Positions 6,844 through 10,551 of a stretch of 10,551 bases of DNA are shown in pieces. Both the position numbers and the translations under genes were made by a program. The stretch covers positions 1 to 10,551 of the forward strand of contig CAMQBP010000052.1 of the NCBI GenBank assembly GCA_946999025.1, in the 5' to 3' direction. Every line of letters starts with the position of its first letter. The first letter of the stretch is position 1. The notes under the pieces were generated by a model. That model saw nothing but the letters and a program-made list of their open reading frames with translations, had not been told where the DNA came from and did no database searches. This DNA is from an uncultured Prevotella sp. (GTDB lineage: Bacteria; Bacteroidota; Bacteroidia; Bacteroidales; Bacteroidaceae).

Positions 6844-8007
6844 TTAAGGTATATATACATAGGTGAGCATAGCTCGCTTGATGTTGCGAAGAGTGAATAC
6901 TGGCAGTACGATGAAAATGCACAGTGCCAGGAGATTGAACCAAGCATCTGTCAGCGGAAAACCGTTAAAGATGCACAGTTGGTAAACCATGTAGTAGTGC
7001 CTGAGTGGGAAAAGTTGTGCCATCGCCTCGATCATCGGGCTCATAGAGAACACAGGGTACGTGGCACCGCTGGCCGTAAACCCCAGTACGGCCCATAGTG
7101 AACATACACTCATGGACATGCGCAGAGAGGGTATCAAACCGAAAGCGAAGATGCCAAAGCCTTGTCCAGCCAGCACTGTGAGCAGTCCGAGCAATAGGAT
7201 GGGAAAGATACCGCCTGGGTGTGGAAAGCCCAGCACATAGTAGATGTAGAATTCAAAGCCGTAGAAAATGGTTAGGAAGATGATGGTTTGCGGCAGCATC
7301 TTACCTGCCATGGCCACATAAATGTTGTTGTCGGCCATAGACAGCCATTTCTTTGATTCTTTAAACTTGAGTTCGGTGCCGATGGAGTAGGCCGAGATGA
7401 GAAACATGAAAATGAGCAACACCCCTGGAATCATGGTCGTGGAGAGGTACACATTGTAGTTGGCCAATGGATTATTAATCATGTGCAGGTCGATGGCAAT
7501 GGGCTGCAGAAACGTTCTAACCTCGTCGTTGGTCTTACCCATGGCTGATAATTTCGCGGAAGCAACACCTGCCGAACCGAGCGTCGCAATGGTTTTCATG
7601 TCCTTGTAGAGCATGGAACCAGACATGAGCGACACACTGCTGTAGTAAAAGGATATTTTTGGCTGGCGTGCACTGGTGAGGTCGCTGGTCATGCCTTTCG
7701 GAATGAGCAGGAAAGCGTAAATCTCGTTGCGCTGGATAGCCTCTCGAGCATCGTTCATGTTGGGATAATGTGCCACGACATGGGTCGTCTGGAACGCGTC
7801 CAGATTGCGAATCAGCTTGCGCGAGGTGGCCGAGTTGTCCTGGTCAACCACACCGACAGGCATCTCCACGGGTTGGCCTTCGTTCATCAAGGAGGTAAAA
7901 AAGATGATGACCAGGATGGGGAATATCACCATGCAAAATCCGTAGATGGGATTGTGTATCAATATTCCACATTCGCGAAAGGCAATCTGTACTATTTTTT
8001 TTATCAT
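6844..8007 (-). CDS. ABC-2 type transporter permease (first of pair)
   Basis: This permease is paralogous to the downstream one. It has an N-terminal helix at about 20-40, then a periplasmic domain starting MPVGVVDQDNSATSRKLIR, and a block of five or so helices from about residue 185 to the end. The reading frame is open to an ATG at 8067, but the extra 20 residues (MPAHRSSPQPSS...) are hydrophilic and low in information. The ATG at 8007 gives MIKKIVQIAFREC, the usual start for this family, so I prefer it (387 residues); 8067 is the alternative. It follows the HlyD gene by 133 bases (73 with the longer start). With its paralogue it should form the inner-membrane pore that feeds substrate to the HlyD/TolC conduit. 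No ATP-binding motif is present. Confidence 0.9.
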   Translation of the reverse strand: MIKKIVQIAFRECGILIHNPIYGFCMVIFPILVIIFFTSLMNEGQPVEMPVGVVDQDNSATSRKLIRNLDAFQTTHVVAHYPNMNDAREAIQRNEIYAFLLIPKGMTSDLTSARQPKISFYYSSVSLMSGSMLYKDMKTIATLGSAGVASAKLSAMGKTNDEVRTFLQPIAIDLHMINNPLANYNVYLSTTMIPGVLLIFMFLISAYSIGTELKFKESKKWLSMADNNIYVAMAGKMLPQTIIFLTIFYGFEFYIYYVLGFPHPGGIFPILLLGLLTVLAGQGFGIFAFGLIPSLRMSMSVCSLWAVLGFTASGATYPVFSMSPMIEAMAQLFPLRHYYMVYQLCIFNGFPLTDAWFNLLALCIFIVLPVFTLRNIKRAMLTYVYIP

Positions 8008-8140
8008 GTAACTACGTGATGCATCCAATACGCTGGACGGTTGTGGTGAAGAACGATGGGCAGGCATTGCGATTTTCAGGAAGGCCTGATTGGGCCGCCA
8101 TCAACTGGAACCAAACACCTATCGGCTCGGAATACCTGGC

Positions 8141-9130
8141 TTATGACTCCCGGATGATGAGCGACATTCCTGGACGAAGACCCTCTAATTTTTGGATAGG
8201 ACGTGCTTTCACCTCAAATGTTTTCAAGTCGTATTGTCCATTAGTCTTGGTGGCTTTCCACACAGCGTATGACCCTTGATCTTTGATATAGAACACTTTC
8301 ATGTTGATTTCTTTGTTGAAAGCCGGTGCGTAAGCCTTGAAAGTATCACCCACCTTCATGCCCTTGAGCTGGTCTTCGCGAATATTGAAGGTTCCCCAAA
8401 TGTCTTTCATGATGGAAATGCTCATGATGGGCGATCCGGTTCCCACCAGTTCGCCAACCTTCGGGTATACACTACTGATTTCACCTTCGACGTTGGATAC
8501 CTGAACGGTTTCTCTCAATAACGACCGAACCACATTGGCGGCTCCCGCAGCTGCTTGAGCCTGTTTCTTCGCAGCGCGTTTCTCTTCTTCGCGAGCACCG
8601 TTCTTAGCCATGTCATATTGGCTCTTGGCCGCCTTTACTTGTGCTTCGCGAGCCTTGTAGCCGGCAAAGGCTTCGTCACGCTTCTGCGCGCTCAGCACCC
8701 CCTGGTCATAGAGGTTTTGCACGCGTTCGTACGATTTCTGGGCAATGTCTGCTGCCGCTAAAGCCTGTTGCCACAATTGATAAGCAGCTTGAATTTGTTC
8801 TTTTCTGGCTCCTTTGTCTGCCATGTCGCTCATGGCGGCGGCAGCCTGTTGTTGGGCTTCGGCGGCCTTTTCCTGCGCATTCACCTCGGGAGCTTCCAGG
8901 ATGGCCAGCGTGTCGCCCACCCGGACGTAATCACCTTCCTTGACTCTTAATTCCAAGATGCGCCCAGGCAGTTTGCTTGAAACGCGGTATTCTGACACTT
9001 CAATCTCGCCTTGAACGATCTCTGGCGTCTTTCCCAAGGTGAAAAAACCGATGATGGCCACGAGAATGACAACTGTAGCGAATCCGATGATCGCCAGTAA
9101 AATGTTGTTATGTTGTGATTTTGCCGACAT
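8141..9130 (-). CDS. HlyD/EmrA-family periplasmic adaptor (membrane fusion protein)
   Basis: This 329-residue protein bridges an inner membrane transporter to a TolC-type channel. It has a single N-terminal membrane anchor (about 9-31) and no lipobox. A first biotinyl/lipoyl half-domain follows (about 41-80, with SSKLPGRILELRVKEGDYV). Next is a long Ala/Gln/Lys-rich coiled-coil hairpin (about 83-205), which would contact the outer membrane channel. The second lipoyl half (about 206-240, EGEISSVYPKVGELV) and a beta-barrel and membrane-proximal region ending in LRPGMSLIIRES complete the protein. All expected parts are present and the length is normal. The ATG at 9130 is 8 bases after the TolC-like gene's stop, so the two are almost certainly co-transcribed. 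It is closest in layout to adaptors that serve ABC-2 exporters (YbhG/YhiI type); the substrate is not evident. Confidence 0.95.
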   Translation of the reverse strand: MSAKSQHNNILLAIIGFATVVILVAIIGFFTLGKTPEIVQGEIEVSEYRVSSKLPGRILELRVKEGDYVRVGDTLAILEAPEVNAQEKAAEAQQQAAAAMSDMADKGARKEQIQAAYQLWQQALAAADIAQKSYERVQNLYDQGVLSAQKRDEAFAGYKAREAQVKAAKSQYDMAKNGAREEEKRAAKKQAQAAAGAANVVRSLLRETVQVSNVEGEISSVYPKVGELVGTGSPIMSISIMKDIWGTFNIREDQLKGMKVGDTFKAYAPAFNKEINMKVFYIKDQGSYAVWKATKTNGQYDLKTFEVKARPIQKLEGLRPGMSLIIRES

Positions 9131-9138
9131 GATATTTA

Positions 9139-10551
9139 TTATTGTAAGATGCCAAGTGCCTTGTTGAGGTTTACTTGGGCTAATTTAACTTCTACTTCTG
9201 CTTCTATTTTTTGGCTTTGGGCTTTCTGCCAGGCTGTTTGAGCTGCCATGACCTCCGTTGATTCCATGACCCCTTCTTTAAATCCTAAGTTGGCACTGCG
9301 CAGGTTTTCTTCGGCGCTTGAGATATTCTTTAAGGCCATGGCCAGTTTTTTGTTGGCCTCTTTCACCTTGAATCTGCTTTGTGCAATTTGTAGTTCTATC
9401 TTTTCTTGTGCGTCGCTCATGGTGAGCTCGGCGATGCTGGTGGCCGTCTTGGTGGCACGCACTTTATAGGCACCCTCAAACCAATTCCATACCGGCACCT
9501 GAACAATGAGTCCCACATTCCATGCACCCGAGAACTTTCTCTGGAAGCCATTGAACATATTTGGATTTGAGATGAAGTAGCCACCTGTGAGTGCCACGTG
9601 GGGCAGATAGGCAGCGCGGATGAGCCGAGTGTTCTGTTTGCTGATGTCAACAGCGTTTTGCAGCAGGCGCAATTCCGGTCGTGTAGTGGTGATATCAATC
9701 GCCTGATTGACCTCACTGGTCACTCCTGGGGACAGCAACTCGGCATTTTCGTCAGCCAATTGGATGTTCTCGTCCAAGGGTAGTCCGCACAATTGACAGA
9801 GCAGCATCTTGGCGAGGGCAACTCCGTTTTCGGCCTGTGTCACCTGCATGTCAGCCTCGTTCACTTTCACGTCTACTTTCAAACCATCTGCTCGCGTGGC
9901 CACACCTTGCTCAATCATTTTATGAACGTCAGAGCTGAGCTTCTTGACGAGATTCTGATAGCTGTTGGCCAGTTTTTGCTTTTGTCTCAATGACACCACC
10001 AGCCAGTAAGCGTGATCGATGTCGTAAAGCGTGGTTTGTGTACGTCGCGACAGGTCGTTGGCAGCCATCTGTTCGTTGATGTCTGCAATGTTGTTGGCTG
10101 CGATGATGGCTCCTCCCATGTAGATGGGCTGCTTAACCATCACCGTTCCTGCCCATACTTGCCGGGTGTCTGTCTTCAAAGCTTCATTGATGCTGTTGCC
10201 GATGGCATTTCCGGCTTGGCTGATGGTGGCCCCCAGGTTTTGCATCATAGAGCCCAGTTGTTGTGCCATTTGTGGGGAGAGAACCCCTTGTTGTACCAAT
10301 CCGCCAATCATGGTGGATAAATTGGCTCCCAAGCCGTTACTGAAGTTGGTGCCTAAGTTGGCAAATCCAGCTTTCTGTTGGTCGTTGAGTAGTGAAATTT
10401 CCTTACTGATAAATTGATATCCACCTATCGCGTCGACTTTCGGCAGATATTTTGTTCTCAGGGATTTTCGCGTGTTCCTGGCCACGTCTTGTTGGAGCTT
10501 GGCTACATTCAGCTGCTTGTTGTTGCGCAGGGCCATGGCCCGACAACTGTC
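9139..10551 (-). CDS. TolC-family outer membrane efflux protein (partial, N-terminus beyond right edge)
   Basis: The frame stays open through the right edge: the residues before the first in-window Met (ATG at 10536) read DSCRA, giving DSCRAMALRNNKQL, the usual start of the first OEP helix. The signal peptide and true start are therefore outside the window. From that Met, 465 residues show the two internal repeats of OEP proteins. The first has YLPKVDAIGGYQF (about 30-42) and a strand ending KQPIYMGG (135-142); the second has YLPHVALTGGYF followed by VQVPVWNWFEGAY. Long helices separate and follow these. Three copies form an outer membrane beta-barrel with a periplasmic tunnel. About 72 residues rich in Gly, Ala, Gln and Asn lie between the first two strands (about 51-122), much longer than the matching loop in the second repeat. 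It is the most upstream visible gene of the operon. Confidence 0.95.
   Translation of the reverse strand, partial: DSCRAMALRNNKQLNVAKLQQDVARNTRKSLRTKYLPKVDAIGGYQFISKEISLLNDQQKAGFANLGTNFSNGLGANLSTMIGGLVQQGVLSPQMAQQLGSMMQNLGATISQAGNAIGNSINEALKTDTRQVWAGTVMVKQPIYMGGAIIAANNIADINEQMAANDLSRRTQTTLYDIDHAYWLVVSLRQKQKLANSYQNLVKKLSSDVHKMIEQGVATRADGLKVDVKVNEADMQVTQAENGVALAKMLLCQLCGLPLDENIQLADENAELLSPGVTSEVNQAIDITTTRPELRLLQNAVDISKQNTRLIRAAYLPHVALTGGYFISNPNMFNGFQRKFSGAWNVGLIVQVPVWNWFEGAYKVRATKTATSIAELTMSDAQEKIELQIAQSRFKVKEANKKLAMALKNISSAEENLRSANLGFKEGVMESTEVMAAQTAWQKAQSQKIEAEVEVKLAQVNLNKALGILQ

Noticed and set aside
6748..7098. 116-codon plus-strand frame opposite the two permease genes
   Set aside because: It lies antisense across the ends of two well-supported genes, has no family resemblance and no promoter or ribosome site that I can see.
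8066..8100. Small palindrome (CAGG/CCTG) between the HlyD and permease genes, considered as an internal terminator
   Set aside because: The stem is only about four base pairs and no T-run follows it in the direction of transcription.
1..10551. Possibility of a novel defence, mobile or secretion system
   Set aside because: All genes fall into known families (TolC, HlyD, ABC-2 permease, DUF2723, NodB deacetylase, QueG, DUF4112). There are no nucleases, transposases, reverse transcriptases, repeat arrays or effector-like proteins.

Overview
The window looks like chromosomal DNA from a member of the Bacteroidota, most likely order Bacteroidales and plausibly Prevotella-like. The main reasons are the DUF2723 membrane protein of over 1,100 residues, the TolC/HlyD/ABC-2 permease cassette in the order typical of that phylum, a TAnnTTTG-type -7 promoter box, the lack of clear Shine-Dalgarno sequences, and protein sequences that read as Bacteroidales. 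No phylogenetic test was possible. Every supported gene lies on the minus strand, so transcription runs from the right edge to the left edge. There is no rRNA, tRNA, mobile element, CRISPR array or sign of recent transfer. No gene-free stretch exceeds 300 bases; the longest is 5275-5504 (230 bases).

The right half (10551 down to 5505) is a four-gene envelope efflux operon. It contains a TolC-type outer membrane factor whose N-terminus lies beyond the right edge, a HlyD-type membrane fusion protein with an inner-membrane anchor, and two paralogous ABC-2 type permeases. Together these would form a tripartite export channel across both membranes. No ATP-binding subunit is present in the visible part of the operon.

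The middle (5274 down to 1945) is one very large gene encoding a DUF2723 (TMEM260-like) polytopic membrane protein. It has a GT-C-like N-terminal acidic motif and a soluble C-terminal region with TPR-like helices, and is a candidate protein O-mannosyltransferase. It has its own promoter in the 230-base gap upstream and an intrinsic terminator downstream.

The left part (1852 down to 1) is a tight unit: a NodB-fold polysaccharide deacetylase, the epoxyqueuosine reductase QueG (queuosine tRNA modification), and the start of a DUF4112 membrane protein cut by the left edge. The first two genes overlap by 23 bases and the third starts 13 bases after the second.

I found no clearly new biological system. 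The points most worth a second look are the export cassette without an ATPase, the possible role of the DUF2723 protein in Bacteroidota O-glycosylation, and the enlarged first surface loop of the TolC homologue.
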